This document shows positions 45,779 through 57,775 of a stretch of 64,000 nt of DNA, one piece after another. The notes beneath the pieces are model-generated. The model did no database searches, had not been told where the DNA came from, and saw nothing but the letters and a program-made list of their open reading frames with translations. The stretch is taken from assembly GCA_026545225.1 (NCBI GenBank), contig CM048848.1, positions 24,034,806 to 24,098,805 on the forward strand, read 5' to 3'. How positions within the stretch are numbered: position 1 is the first letter of the stretch; the number at the start of each line of letters is the position of its first letter. This DNA comes from Cornus controversa. Taxonomy: Eukaryota; Streptophyta; Magnoliopsida; Cornales; Cornaceae. The position numbers and the translations under genes are program-made.

Positions 45779-46402
45779 ACCCACACCTCACTTTGAGAGG
45801 TTGGCAAAAACCTTAATTATATTCAAATTATGATTCAATTAAGAGTAGTCCTTTCATTGTGTGAAGTGAGACCCATGACTTGTCATGGTGTCCACCATGG
45901 TGGGGACATTGTGTACCTTACTTACTGTACAAGGGCAGAACCTAAAGATTTAGAAGACATGCCCAAAGGCAACCAAAAACAGCTAGGCCTGTGAACCAGA
46001 AGAGAAAGCAAAAGCACTAGCTAACCAAAAAAACCACATCTGAACATAGCACTTTTCAAACAAGGAGGAAGGACAATCAGGTGAAGACAAACACTCAAAA
46101 TTAGGAGTTGCCACCACTAAAGGACTAATTAAGGACTGGGGAGAGCCAGCAGTGAGAGTTTCTGATTGCTCTATGGTATGTTCCTCTCTCTCCAAATACA
46201 ATAAACAGCTAGAGCACGCAACAGGATCTTGTTCACAGTGTTAGTTGCATTTCTAACCTTTTTTCCACTCATCCTTTGCTAATAAAATTTTCAAGAAACC
46301 ATTTCTTGATACAGTTCTGCCCAAATCGGTGCCCATGTTAGAAGAAAGAGACCAGAGAAAAACCAATATTCTGAAATTGTTTTACATAAAGTAATTCTTT
46401 AA
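45779..46402. other. Intergenic region, nothing recognised
   Basis: No coding resemblance on either strand. It ends at the target duplicate ATTCA (46403-46407). Confidence 0.4.
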
Positions 46403-46407
46403 ATTCA

Positions 46408-49400
46408 TGTAATACCCCGTAATTTGAGAATATTTAAATTGGGTTTTTATTTATTTGATGGAGTTTTTAATTATTTAAATGCTTTAATTAATTTTGTCAA
46501 TGCCTGTTTTTATATGTTTAATGTGGATGTTTGAATTGTTACTAAGTGTTGATTGTGTTTAATTGTGTGTTAAATATTTGTTTTAAATATAGTTTTTTTT
46601 TCGGTTAAATAAAAAAATATGTTGGTTTGGGCTGCATTTTCTTTATTCTTGTTTTATTATTATTATTATTATTATGTTGGGCTAGGCTGCTGGGCTGGGC
46701 TATATATATATATATATAGTTAGGCTAAATATTTTATATTTATTAGTTTAATTATTTAAGAATATTAAATAAGAGAAAAGGAATTAGGATTTAGTAGTTT
46801 ATAGGTACAGAGGATTCCTACGCACAGATAGGGTGAAAACGGTAGACGCCAGGAAAAGAGAAAATAAGTGATTTTTGCTCAACATCACAAGGCAAGTTCG
46901 AACTCTTCTCTTCCCCTTTGAATCTGTATACATATATATATATATTTTTGTATATACATGTTGCTGGAATATATGTATAATATATATATTAATTGTAGAG
47001 ACATGTTGCTAGAAATTTGTATGCAATTAATTATGAAATTAAATGATTTTGCATGTTAAGAATAATTCTGTGAATTAAACATGAAGATTTTGAAGTTTTG
47101 GTACTGCTTTAGGGTATTTTGGCATATGTTTATACATGTATATATGACTGTATAGGCGGGTATATATATATATATATATATACTTATATATATTAACATG
47201 AAATTGGGTTTACTGTATTCATCATTTTTGACCATTTTTGTTCCCATTAAAAGGTAGATCTTACTTCCTAGAACAATCCTTGAAAGTTTGGTTATGAACC
47301 GTTCGGTAGATTGACGGGAAATTGAGTTTGAAATTTTAGATTTTCGAAACTTGAAATTGGGCGTTTTTGATTTAGTCCGCGAGAGGAGATGATTTTGGTA
47401 CCAATACGTAGCTTAGATCGATACGAGTTTAATGGTATATTCATATGCGCGATTCGGTGCTCGGAAGTGATCGGGAAGCACGGCCTCCATTGTTGGCCGC
47501 TGAAGCTTCAGGTGGGGAAGAAGAAAGAAAGAAAGAAAAAAAAACAGAAAGAAAAGGTGGCCACACGTCCGCCGGCGCGTGCTGCAGGCGCCAGTGGCCG
47601 GAAAAGTATTTTTGGGGCCCACTCTCGGGGGCCCACCTCTGGGTCCGATATGGGTCCATTCCGAATTAATTTATTATTTGTTTTGTATTTTTGAAATTTT
47701 TGGAAAAACTTGAAAATTCGGAAAATCATTTTTTTTAAATACTTTTATAATTCTAAAAATTTCCAAAATTTAATTTCAACTTTCTAAGAGCTTAAGGAGC
47801 TTGGGGTTTAAATTTCATGTCGAGATGATTTACCATTGTCTTTAAATTAATTTTTAAACTGTCTAAAAACTGAATTTTTTATCTTCTTTAATTTTAGAAA
47901 ATACTTATAAAGTTCCAAAAATTCCCAAATTTTTACTGAAACTTTCTGGAGGATAAATACACTTAGTTTTAAATTTTCAACTCAAAATGATCTTCCCTTG
48001 TTGTTCAATTGATTTTTAAAGTGTCCAAAAGTTGGGTTTTTCACTTTCTGTAATTTTAGAAAATACTTTTGTAATTCCAAAAATTTCCAAATTTTTTTGG
48101 TAACTTTATGGAGGTTAAATAAACTTGGGTTTAAATTTTGATCTTGAAAGGAGCTTTCCTTAGTGTTCAATGAATTTTTAAAGCTTCTAAAAGTTGGGTT
48201 TTCACCTTCTTTTATTTGTTGAAAATATTTTTTAAATTCTAGAAAAATTTCAGAATGATTTAATAGGGTTCTTAGAAGTAGAATAGGCCCAGAAACCTAG
48301 ATAAGTGTTTGGTTTAGACTCCCTCATAAATTTGAGTGCATTGGGGGTTGGATTGGGTGTTTGCTTCTAAATTGGTTAAATTGTATTACTTGATTTACTT
48401 GAATGTATTTTCCTTTAAGGATATAAATGCCCATTAAATACATGATTATAGCTTACTTGTGAACGATTTGTCTTATGGTGATAATTTCATGTCGGATAAT
48501 TTGAATTACTTTGTTTGTGCAAATTAAGATCATAATGCACCTTGTTTATTTTATGTTTTATATTGGGAATGCATCTATACATTTTATTTGGGCATGTAAG
48601 AATTGTCCGGCGTGTCAGGATCGCCCATACCTAATAAGGTATCTATGCATTTTATTTTGGCATGTAAGGATTGCCGGCGTGTCAGGATCGCCCATACCTA
48701 ATAAGGTATCAATGCATTTTATTTGGCATGTTGGGATTGTCAAGGCGTGTCAGGATCGCCCATACCTAATAAGGTATCTATGCATTTTATTTTGGCATGT
48801 AAGGATTGCCCGGCATGTCAGGATCGCCCATACCTAATAAGGTATCAATGCATTTTATTTGGCATGTAAGGATTGCCCAGCGTGTTAGGATCGCCCATAT
48901 CAAATAAGGTATCTATGCATTTTATTTTGGCATGTAAGGATTGCCGACGTGTCAGGATCACCCATACCTAATAATGTATCTATGCATTTTATTTTGGCAT
49001 GTAAGGATTACCAGGCATGTCAGTATCGCACATACCTAATAAGGTATCTATGCATTTTATTTGGCATGTTGGGATTGCCAAGGCGTGTCAGGATCGCTCA
49101 TACCTAATAAGGTATCTATGCATTTTATTTTGGCATATAAGGATTGCCCTGCGTGTCAGGATCGTCCATACCTAATAAGGTATCAATGCATTTTATTTGG
49201 CATGTTGGGATTGCCAAGGCGTGTCAGGATCGCCCATACCTAATAGGGTATCTATGTATTATATTTGGCATGTTGGGATTGTCAAGGCGTGTCAGGATCG
49301 CCAAACACCTAATATGGTATTTTTATATTTTATTTTGGAGCCTGTCAGGATTGCCTAATATCTAGTAAGAACGTTTCTCGTTATATATTCGAGCATTTTA

Positions 49401-50249
49401 CAATTATTTCTTGTGTAAACTTAAAACTAGTCTACACTTGCAATAAGATAACAGATGTGTTAGTGTATGGTGTGGGGCGGCTCTATTCTTGGGTTATAGG
49501 GTTAATTGGGCATATATATTTATGAGCTGGTGGGTTATCTTTAATTGATATTAAACATAAATTTGTTATCTTGGGAAAGGATTATTGGTGGAGGCAGGAT
49601 AGGTTTGCCTAATACCTTGTAAGGCATTTGAAAAATATATAGAAGAAGGCAAGTTAGGATTATCTATGGTTTGAACTTAAAAATTTGTTTTATCTGTATT
49701 GTGATAATGGATGGGTTAGTTCAGAACATAGTTCTAGTTATTTGTAAGATAGGAGATTTAATGTCTAAATGGTATAATTATATCTATATGTCTTTACTGT
49801 CATCATATAGAGGGTATGTTTACCGGTTCTCTGATTGGGTTGTAGTAGAGAGAATTTGCTCGTGGGTTTAACCCACTTTGTTGATATTTCAGGTTTCAGA
49901 GAGTTTCTACCTGAAGATTTGCGTGTGGAGTTCGTAGAGCTTGACCATCATTCATTCCTTACCATACTTTAGTGTTGGAACTTAAATATGTTCAGAAAGT
50001 TTTACTTTTATGTTTTTTGTTTGGTTAAGGGGCCGTGGGTTATCGGACTTCCAAGTTGTATCAATCGGAATAATACAATGTTATTTAACATGATTGTTCA
50101 TTTCAGTTAGACTTTCCTTTCAGCATTTATAATTCTTTTTCTTTTGGTTATTATATTCTATGCTTGTTTGCTATCCGTTGTTAGTATCCCTCAGGTTTTG
50201 TGTATGAGACTGGCCACCTCATGCGCGAAATTTTCTGGGGGGTATTTCA
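46408..50249 (+). repeat. LTR-like unit, copy 1
   Basis: 3842 bp. It has an AT run near 46701-46718 and another at 47159-47182, and a GA-rich then GC-rich stretch at 47515-47640. It also has diverged internal repeats around GGGTTTAAATTT (47780-48250) and the minisatellite at 48573-49318. No coding frame with family resemblance; open frames over the minisatellite merely repeat its unit. Confidence 0.85.
48573..49318 (+). repeat. Minisatellite, 67-68 bp unit, 11 copies
   Basis: The unit runs from ATCTATGCATTTTATTTTGG through GTGTCAGGATCGCCCATACC to TAATAAGGT. Each junction forms the inverted repeat ATACC-TAATAA-GGTAT. Two unit types (with CATGTAAGGATTGCC or CATGTTGGGATTG) roughly alternate, which suggests a higher-order duplication. 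A degenerate twelfth unit follows. Confidence 0.88.
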
Positions 50250-50251
50250 TT

Positions 50252-53200
50252 TGTAATACCACATAATTTGGGGATATTTAAATTGGGTTTTTATTTATTT
50301 GATGGAGTTTTTAATTATTTAAATGCTTTAATTAATTTTGTCAATGCCTGTTTTTATATGTTTAATGTGGATGTTTGAATTGTTACTAAGTGTTGATTGT
50401 GTTTAATTGTGTGTTAAATATTTGTTTTAAATATAATTTTTTTTTTCGGTTAAATAAAAAAATATGTTGGTTTGGGCTGCATTTTCTTTATTCTTGTTTT
50501 ATTATTATTATTATTATTATGTTGGGCTAGGCTGCTGGGCTGGGCTATATATATATATATATAGTTAGGCTAAATATTTTATATTTATTAGTTTAATTAT
50601 TTAAGAATATTAAATAAGAGAAAAGGAATTAGGATTTAGTAGTTTATAGGTACAGAGGATTCCTACGCACAGATAGGGTGAAAACGGTAGACGCCAGGAA
50701 AAGAGAAAATAAGTGATTTTTGCTCAACATCACAAGGCAAGTTCGAACTCTTCTCTTCCCCTTTGAATCTGTATACATATATATATATATATTTTTGTAT
50801 ATACATGTTGCTGGAATATATGTATAATATATATATATATTAATTGTAGAGACATGTTGCTAGAAATTTGTATGCAATTAATTATGAAATTAAATGATTT
50901 TGCATGTTAAGAATAATTCTGTGAATTAAACATGAAGATTTTGAAGTTTTGGTACTGCTTTAGGGTATTTTGGCATATGTTTATACATGTATATATGACT
51001 GTATAGGCGGGTATATATATATATATATATATATACTTATATATATTAACATGAAATTGGGTTTACTGTATTCATCATTTTTGACCATTTTTGTTCCCAT
51101 TAAAAGGTAGATCTTACTTCCTAGAACAATCCTTGAAAGTTTGGTTATGAATCGTTGGGTAGATTGACGGGAAATTGAGTTTGAAATTTTAGATTTTCGA
51201 AACTTGAAATTGGGCGTTTTTGATTTAGTCCGCGAGAGGGGATGATTTTGGTACCAATACGTAGCTTAGATCGATACGAGTTCAATGGTATATTCATATG
51301 CGCGATTCGATGCTCGGAAGTGATCGGGAAGCTCGGCCTCCATTGTTGGCCGCTGAAGCTTCAGGTGGGGAAGAAGAAAGAAAGAAAGAAAAAAAAAACA
51401 TAAAGAAAAGGTGGCCAAGCGTCCGCCGGCGCGTGGGGGCGCGTGTCGCATGCGTCAGTGGCTGGAAAAGTATTTTTGGGGCCCACTCTCGGGGGCCCAC
51501 CTCTGGGTCCGATATGGGCCCATTCCGAATTATTTTATTATTTGTTTTGAATTTTTGAAATTTTTGGAAAAACTTGAAAATTTGGAAAATCATTTTTTTT
51601 AAATACTTTTATAATTCTAAAAATTCCCAAAATTTAATGTCAACTTTCTAAGAGCTTAAGGAGCTTGGGGTTTAAATTTCATGTCGAGATGATTTACCAT
51701 TGTCTTTAAATTAATTTTTAAAGTGTCTAAAAACTGAATTTTTTATTTTCTTTAATTTTAGAAAATACTTATAAAGTTCCAAAAATTCCCAAATTTTTAC
51801 TGAAACTTTCTGGAGGATAAATACACTTAGTTTTAAATTTTCAACTCAAAATGATCTTCCCTTGTTGTTCAATTGATTTTTAAAGTGTCCAAAAGTTGGG
51901 TTTTTCACTTTCTGTAATTTTAGAAAATACTTTTGTAATTCCAAAAATTTTCAAATTTTTTTGGTAACTTTCTGGAGGTTAAATAAACTTGGGTTTAAAT
52001 TTTCATCTTGAAAGGAGCTTTCCTTAGTGTTCAATTAATTTTTAAAGTTTCTAAAAGTTGGGTTTTCACCTTCTTTTATTTGTTGAAAATATTTTTTAAA
52101 TTCTAGAAAAATTTCAGAATGATTTAATAGGGTTCTTAGAAGTAGAATAGGCCCAGAAACCTAGATAAGTGTTTGGTTTAGACTCCCTCATAAATTTGAT
52201 TGCATTGGGGGTTGGATTGGGTGTTTGCTTCTAAATTGGTTAAATTGTATTACTTGATTTACTTGAATGTATTTTCCTTTCAGGATATAAATGCCCATTA
52301 AATACTTGAATATAGCTTACTTGTGAACGATTTGTTTTATGGTGATAATTTCATGGCGGATAATTTGAATTACTTTGTTTGTGCAAATTAAGATCATAAT
52401 GCACCTTGTTTATTTTATGTTTTATATTGGGAATGCATCTATACATTTTATTTGGGCATGTAAGAATTGTCCGGCGTGTCAGGATCGCCCATACCTAATA
52501 AGGTATCAATGCATTTTATTTGGCATGTTGGGATACTCAAGGCGTGTCAAGATCACCCATACCTAATAAGGTATCTATGCATTTTATTTTGGCATGTAAG
52601 GATTGCCTGGCGTGTCAGGATCGCCCATACCTAATAAGGTATCAATGCATTTTATTTGGCATGTAAGGATTGCCCAGCGTGTCAGGATCGCCCATACCTA
52701 ATAAGGTATCTATGCATTTTATTTTGGCATGTAAGGATTGCCGGCGTGTCAAGATCGCCCATACCTAATAAGGTATCTATGCGTTTTATTTTGGCATGTA
52801 AGGATTGCCAGGCATGTCAGGATCGTCCATACCTAATAAGGTATCTATGCATTTTATTTGGTATGTTGGGATTGCCAAGGCGTGTCAGGATCACCCATAC
52901 CTAATAAAATATCTATGCATTTTATTTTGGCATATAAGGATTGCCCGGCGTGTCAGGATCGTCCATACCTAGTAAGGTATCAATGCATTTTATTTGGCAT
53001 GTTGAGATTGCCAAGGCGTGTCAGGATCGCCCATACCTAATAAGGTATCTATGTATTATATTTGGCATGTTGGGATTGTCAAGGCGTGTCAGGATCGCCA
53101 AACACCTAATATGGTATTTTTATATTTTATTTTAGAGCATGTCAGGATTGCCTAATATCTAGTAAGAACGTTTCTCGTTATATATTTGAGCATGTTACGA

Positions 53201-54048
53201 TTATTTCTTGTGTAAACTTAAAACTAGTCTACACTTGCGATAAGATAACTGATGTGTTAATGTATGGTGTGGGGCGGCTCTATTCTTGGGTTATAGGGTT
53301 AATTGGGCATATAGATTTATGAGCTGGTGGGTTATCTTTAATTGACATTAAACATAAATTTGTTGTCTTGGGAAATAATTTTTGGTGGAGGCAGGATAGG
53401 TTTGCCTAATACCTTGTAAGGCATTTGTAAAATATATAGAAGAAGGCAAGTTAGGATTGTCTATGGTTTGAACTGAGAAATTTATTTTATCTGTATTGTG
53501 ATAATGGATGGGTTAGTTCAGAACATAGTTCTAGTTATTTGTAAGATAAGAGATTTAATGACTAAACGGTATAATTATATCTATATGTCCTTACTGTCAT
53601 CATATAGAGGGTATGTTTACCGGTTCTCTAATTGGGTTGTAGTAGAGAGAATTTTGCTCGTGGGTTTAACCCACTTTGTTGATATTTCAGGTTCCAATCA
53701 GTTTCTACCTGGAGATTTGTGTGTGGAGTTCGTAGAGCTTGACCATCATCCATTCCTTACCATACTTTAGTGTAGGAACTTAAATATGTTTAGAAAGTTT
53801 TACTTTTATGTTTTTTGTTTGGTTAAGGGGTCCGTGGGTTACCGGACTTCCAAGTTGTATCAATCGGAATAATACAATGTTATTTAACATGATTGTTCAT
53901 TTCAGTTAGACTTTCCTTTCAGCATTTATAATTCTTTTTCTTTTGGTTATTGTATTCTATGCTTGTTTGCTATCCGTTGTTAGTATCCCTCAGGTTTTGT
54001 GTATGAGACTGACCACCTCATGCGCGAAATTTTCTGGGGGGTATTTCA
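50252..54048 (+). repeat. LTR-like unit, copy 2
   Basis: 3797 bp, collinear with copy 1, with few substitutions outside AT runs. The start reads TGTAATACCACATAAT against TGTAATACCCCGTAAT in copy 1, where the changes include loss of a CpG. The minisatellite has one unit fewer. Confidence 0.85.
52437..53115 (+). repeat. Minisatellite, 67-68 bp unit, 10 copies
   Basis: Homologous to 48573-49318 but without the second unit of that array. The other units align one to one, so the copy-number change is a single loss or gain. Confidence 0.85.
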
Positions 54049-54053
54049 ATTCA

Positions 54054-54365
54054 CCATCCGCACATATAATAATGAAGGGATTGTCTGAGGACTAACCATG
54101 CCCACTCCGTCATAACACTGTCGAGTAAGTTGATTATCGGCAATGCAACACTATCAGAGCATGGTAATTATTATCAGCAATCGAATAAATACTTAAAATC
54201 CATTTCCAAAAGCATTATAGGTTCTATATATGGAAGCAAACAAATACAACAAAGGGACATACTAAAATTTCATTTTGCAAAAGCATTACAGGTTCTACAT
54301 ATGCAAGCAAACAAATACCACCAAATGACATAACAAAAATCCATTTTTCAAAAGCATTATAAATT
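54054..54365. other. Flank of the NLR relic
   Basis: Noncoding. A phrase of about 70 bp (AAAATCCATTTTTCAAAAGC with CATTATAAATTCTACATATG and similar) recurs three times between 54190 and 54390 as an imperfect tandem repeat reaching the NLR end. Confidence 0.5.
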
Positions 54366-55020
54366 CTACATATGGAAACAAACAATTACCAACAAGGGCT
54401 TCCCTTCATCTGTATCTCTGAAGATCATCTGAGTCTCAATCCAAAGAGTAGATAAGGATTTTAAGCCCATCATTATCCATGGTCCGTTGTTCTTCTTGAA
54501 TTTACTGGCAGAGTTTTCAGCAGCACAACTACACCATCGCACTTGGATCATCTCTAGAGTATATATGTTCCCCAAACAAGATGGAATCTCCTCAAGCCGT
54601 TGACAGTCATCAAAAACCAGTGTCTGAAGGTTGCCAAAGTGATGACTGGACGTTTCCCATTGCTGAATATCTAGGCCTTGAAATTTCAAGAATCTGAGTT
54701 TGTGAAACTTTACTTCATTGGTTTCCCATCTTGATCCCTCGAATGCTTTATATGATAATTTAAGAACCTCAAGGTTAGGTAAGCTTCCAAGCGTCGACAT
54801 TTCCTTCCAAGGTAGACGACAGTACGACAAAGTAAGGCTTTTGAGATTTGGGGGGAACATATCAGGATGCAGATGCCTTCTGTTTCCGTCGTAAACTAAA
54901 TTTAGTGTATTAACGTGAATTAGAAAGTTCAATCTAGGACTATGATGCAGGAGCATCCGAGTCAGATGAGGCTGAGCTATCAGACGACACGTTGATGGCA
55001 CTGAAATATCTTGAGTTGGC
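54366..55020 (-). pseudogene. CNL resistance gene relic, C-terminal LRR part
   Basis: On the minus strand the frame is open through RLNFLIHVNTLNLVYDG, MFPPNLKSLTLSYCRLPWKE, LPNLEVLKLSYKAFEG and LQTLVFDDCQRLEEIP, to TAG at 54366-54368. These are leucine-rich repeats typical of the end of R1/Rx-type CNL proteins. The upstream part of the same gene resumes beyond the insert at about 55550. Confidence 0.82.
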
Positions 55021-55550
55021 AGATCAGCGTAAAGATGGCAGGAAACCGTGACCTTGTCACTAATTAGGGTATTTTTGGACGCGCTTCAGTATTTTGGCCA
55101 TAACTTTGGCTACAGGTGTCAGAATCGCCTTTATGACCACAATTCGGAAAGCTTGGTTCGGCGCGCATGTCGTGGGCACCAGCTAAAGCTAGGTGTGTCT
55201 TTTTTCGAGGCTAAAATCCACTGTTTTCCCCTCCGAATCCCTAATTTTAGTTATTTCTTTCATTTTTTGGTAATATTTATTTTGTTGATTAGGAAGAGAT
55301 TCTGGGCTTGATTTGGGCCAGAATTCTGGCAACTTTCTTCTTTTATTTCGTATTTTATTTTGGCAAGAATATTAGGTTTTTGCTATTTTTGGTAATGTTG
55401 ACGAAGTTCAGCTATATAACCCGGCTTGTGGGTTGATTCGAAGGCACTTTTGATTTTGAATAATAATATTGAATACCAGAGACTTTTCTCTGAGTTTTTG
55501 GGCAATTCTCGTGCTTTCTTTCTATTTATTTTCTGTTACCTTTAGCCTAC
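55021..55550 (+). mobile_element. Foreign insert inside the LRR exon, possible LTR remnant
   Basis: About 0.5 kb with no LRR coding potential separates two LRR blocks of the same gene. On the plus strand it has a TATA-like CTATATAACC at about 55411, a downstream AATAATAATATTGAATACC and a T/C-rich end. This layout recalls an LTR promoter. I could not find its borders or a target duplication. A small dyad ACAGAATA-ATCAC-TATTCTGT (55551-55571) lies at the right edge. Confidence 0.4.
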
Positions 55551-57064
55551 AGAATAATCACTATTCTGTCCGGCGTCAGACTACTAGTACACTGGCACTT
55601 TAGTTTCTTCAGATTGGGAAAGCATTCCAAGATCCGGCTGTCACCATCACAAAGATTTAGCTCACCTATGGTTTGTAAGTTATGCAATACCAAAGGATGA
55701 CCATCACTAGTTACACCACTAATCTCAACAAGCCGCCTAGTAGACACATGCCTCAACTTCGCCATCTTCCAGATATAAGGTAAATGCAATGAACCTTTTG
55801 GTCCATCTACAATAAGAGTTTCTAAAACATTGCTGGGGTGAAAATCTGGAAATGGCTGGAAAAGCACAGGCTCGACATAAAGTGCCAAATACCTCAAGTG
55901 AACTAGAACTCCAATGTCATCTGGAAAGGACAGAATTTTAATGGATAACAAATTCAACACCCGAAGAAGATTGAAGGCTTGATAAATGAATGACACATCC
56001 ATTGCAGGTAAGTTATATAATGAACGGCCAAAGGACAAGAAAGATTGGATGTGTAAGTCATGTTTCAAAGAAGTATAATCAACAAGGTTATCGTGAATGC
56101 ACATGCGACGTTGCTTATGTGCAACGGGATTTGAAGAAGAAGATGCCTGTTTGTACCAAGGAATTTGTGGAAGAAAATTCTCTTCATGAGCTTTTATCAA
56201 GCATAAATCACGCAAAAGATCATGAACACGACACGCTTTGACCCCACCACTAGACCTTTTTCTACAAACAACTACAAGACTTCTCTCAATTAAATCCATC
56301 AAGTAATCCTCTACCACTTCCTCCAAGCTTTTCTGCTGCTCATTTTGTCGTATAAATCCCTCGGCAACCCAAAACCTTATCAATTGCTTTGCATGAATTT
56401 CATAGTCTTCAGGGAATGTTCCAAAATAGAGAAAGCATGGTTTCAAGTGATGAGGCAAGTTATTGTAACTTAGTGCTAATGTGTCCATGTAATGCTCTTG
56501 GTCACTTAAAATGTATGAACTTACATTTTCAGCAACATACCTCCACCAATCTTGTGTCTTGTCTTTCTCTGCAAGAAGTCCTAATAGCACAACAATCGCA
56601 AGTGGTAAACCTTGGCACTTTTTTGAGATTTTCTTTCCAATTTCAATCAAATATGTAGGACAACTTTCTTTCCGAAATGCCTTAATTCGCAATAGATCCC
56701 AACTTTCTTCTTCATTTAGAAAATTCAAATTGTAAGGTTCAACATGCAAAGCCACTGCCACACTTACATTGCGACTGGTGAACATAACTCTACTTCCATT
56801 ATTTTCATCTGGAAAATATCTTTTCAAGTCATCCCAAGCTTCGATATTCCATAAATCATCCATAACAATGTGATATCTAATACCCTTTAGGCGTTTGTAA
56901 AGCTCATGACCTAGCTCATCGTCATTTAGTTGGTCAATTTTACTTGAAAGTTGGATTTGTGCAGAAATGAAAATGCTAATTAAGCAGCAAGTCTCTCTTG
57001 TGGTACACTTGAGACACATAGGTCCATTCTCGCCTGTGAAAGTGACATTGAGTGACAGGATCAT
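55547..57064 (-). pseudogene. CNL resistance gene relic, NB-ARC second half and first LRRs
   Basis: The minus strand shows the kinase-2 motif YHIVMDDLW, RNBS-B GSRVMFTSRN, GLPLAIVVLLGLL, RNBS-D CFLYFGTFPEDYEI and the VHDLLRDLC form of the MHD motif. LRRs follow with LRVLNLLSIKILSFPDDIG and LHNLQTIGELNLCDGD. Such proteins sense pathogen effectors in the cytoplasm through ATP-dependent switching. The frame enters by a one-base shift near 56985 relative to the P-loop part and ends at the insert near 55547. Confidence 0.88.
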
Positions 57065-57404
57065 TGTAGACTTTTCTGGTTAGAGTTGTCTTACCAAGTC
57101 CTGGCATTCCAATGATTGGAATGACTTTTAGTTGCATTTCACATTCTCTGAGAAGCAACTCTAGTATGGTCCTTGTGTCATCATCGAAACCCACAACGGT
57201 TTCTTCCTCTATGATGGGGCTGGTGGCTATTGAAAAACTTTGATGGGAAGGCTTTCCGATTTGTGGCTCCCCGATGCCATACATCTTCCTTTCATAAATC
57301 TTCATTAGCTCTCTTTTGATAGAATTAATCTCTGTTATGGTATTCTTCAGCTTTTCCTCAGAAGTAGCCAGAATTTGCTTCCATGGTAAGGGAAAATTTA
57401 CCAT
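56976..57404 (-). pseudogene. CNL resistance gene relic, P-loop part of NB-ARC
   Basis: Open from about 57404 to 56976. It contains a linker of charged helices, VVGFDDDTRTILELLL and the P-loop GMPGLGKTTLTRKVYND, which keeps the nucleotide-binding GKTT. RNBS-A (WTYVSQVYHKRDLLL) is at the end, where a frameshift follows. Confidence 0.88.
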
Positions 57405-57415
57405 TACTCCAACTT

Positions 57416-57775
57416 TTAATAGTAAATTTTCTCTCTTTGCAGACTGAGACTTGAAGCCTGTTTTTTATTTTTATTTTTAAGAAGATGTATTAATTTTGGA
57501 TTAGCTGCAAGGAATACGAAAAAGTCAAAAATATCTCCAACCTGGTGAGTGACATCTCTAATTCTTGCCACAAGCTGTTTCACCTCCTCTTGCTCATTTC
57601 GTATCTCCTCTGAATCCTTGAGAAACTGTCGAAGGAATTGCATCTCCTCATAAAACCATCTGACTTGCTCCTTCTCAATGAGTTCGTATTCATAAATATC
57701 AAGAATCAATGGATTGTTGCAGTTTATCAACTGCACCAAGTTCTCCAAGAAAAAATCGACAGCAGTGTCGGTCAT
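57416..57775 (-). pseudogene. CNL resistance gene relic, coiled-coil domain
   Basis: Starts at ATG 57775 (MTDTAVDFFLENLVQLINC) and reads like an Rx-type coiled-coil domain: VRWFYEEMQFLRQFLKDSEE, then RIRDVTHQVGDIFDFF in place of the usual EDVID region. It stops at TAA 57416, about 10 codons before the NB-ARC frame takes over in another phase. One frameshift therefore separates coiled coil and NB-ARC. With the two other breaks the gene is a relic, though its 5' end is preserved. Confidence 0.85.

Larger units (their letters stand above)
46408..54048 (+). mobile_element. Tandem LTR-LTR insertion with a 2 bp interior
   Basis: Two direct copies of an LTR-like unit (46408-50249 and 50252-54048), both TGTAATACC...GGGGTATTTCA, are separated only by TT (50250-50251). 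The whole is flanked by ATTCA at 46403-46407 and 54049-54053. So the pair behaves as one insertion with no gag, pol, PBS or PPT in it. The LTR resembles that joined to the Tekay-like integrase fragment at 41927-43025, which suggests a chromovirus origin. The strand given is that on which the LTR reads TG to CA and matches the orientation of that fragment. Confidence 0.85.

Noticed and set aside
47389..47694. Lys/Arg-rich frames in the tandem LTR (also 51266-51602)
   Set aside because: They arise from a GAAA-rich run and are open on both strands; no domain.
48573..49318. CRISPR-like array
   Set aside because: Whole 67-68 bp units repeat without unique spacers, in plant LTR DNA; it is a minisatellite.
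48511..49365. Open frames across the minisatellite as a repeat protein (also 52375-53135)
   Set aside because: They repeat the unit translation, shift phase between 67 and 68 bp units and differ between the two LTR copies.
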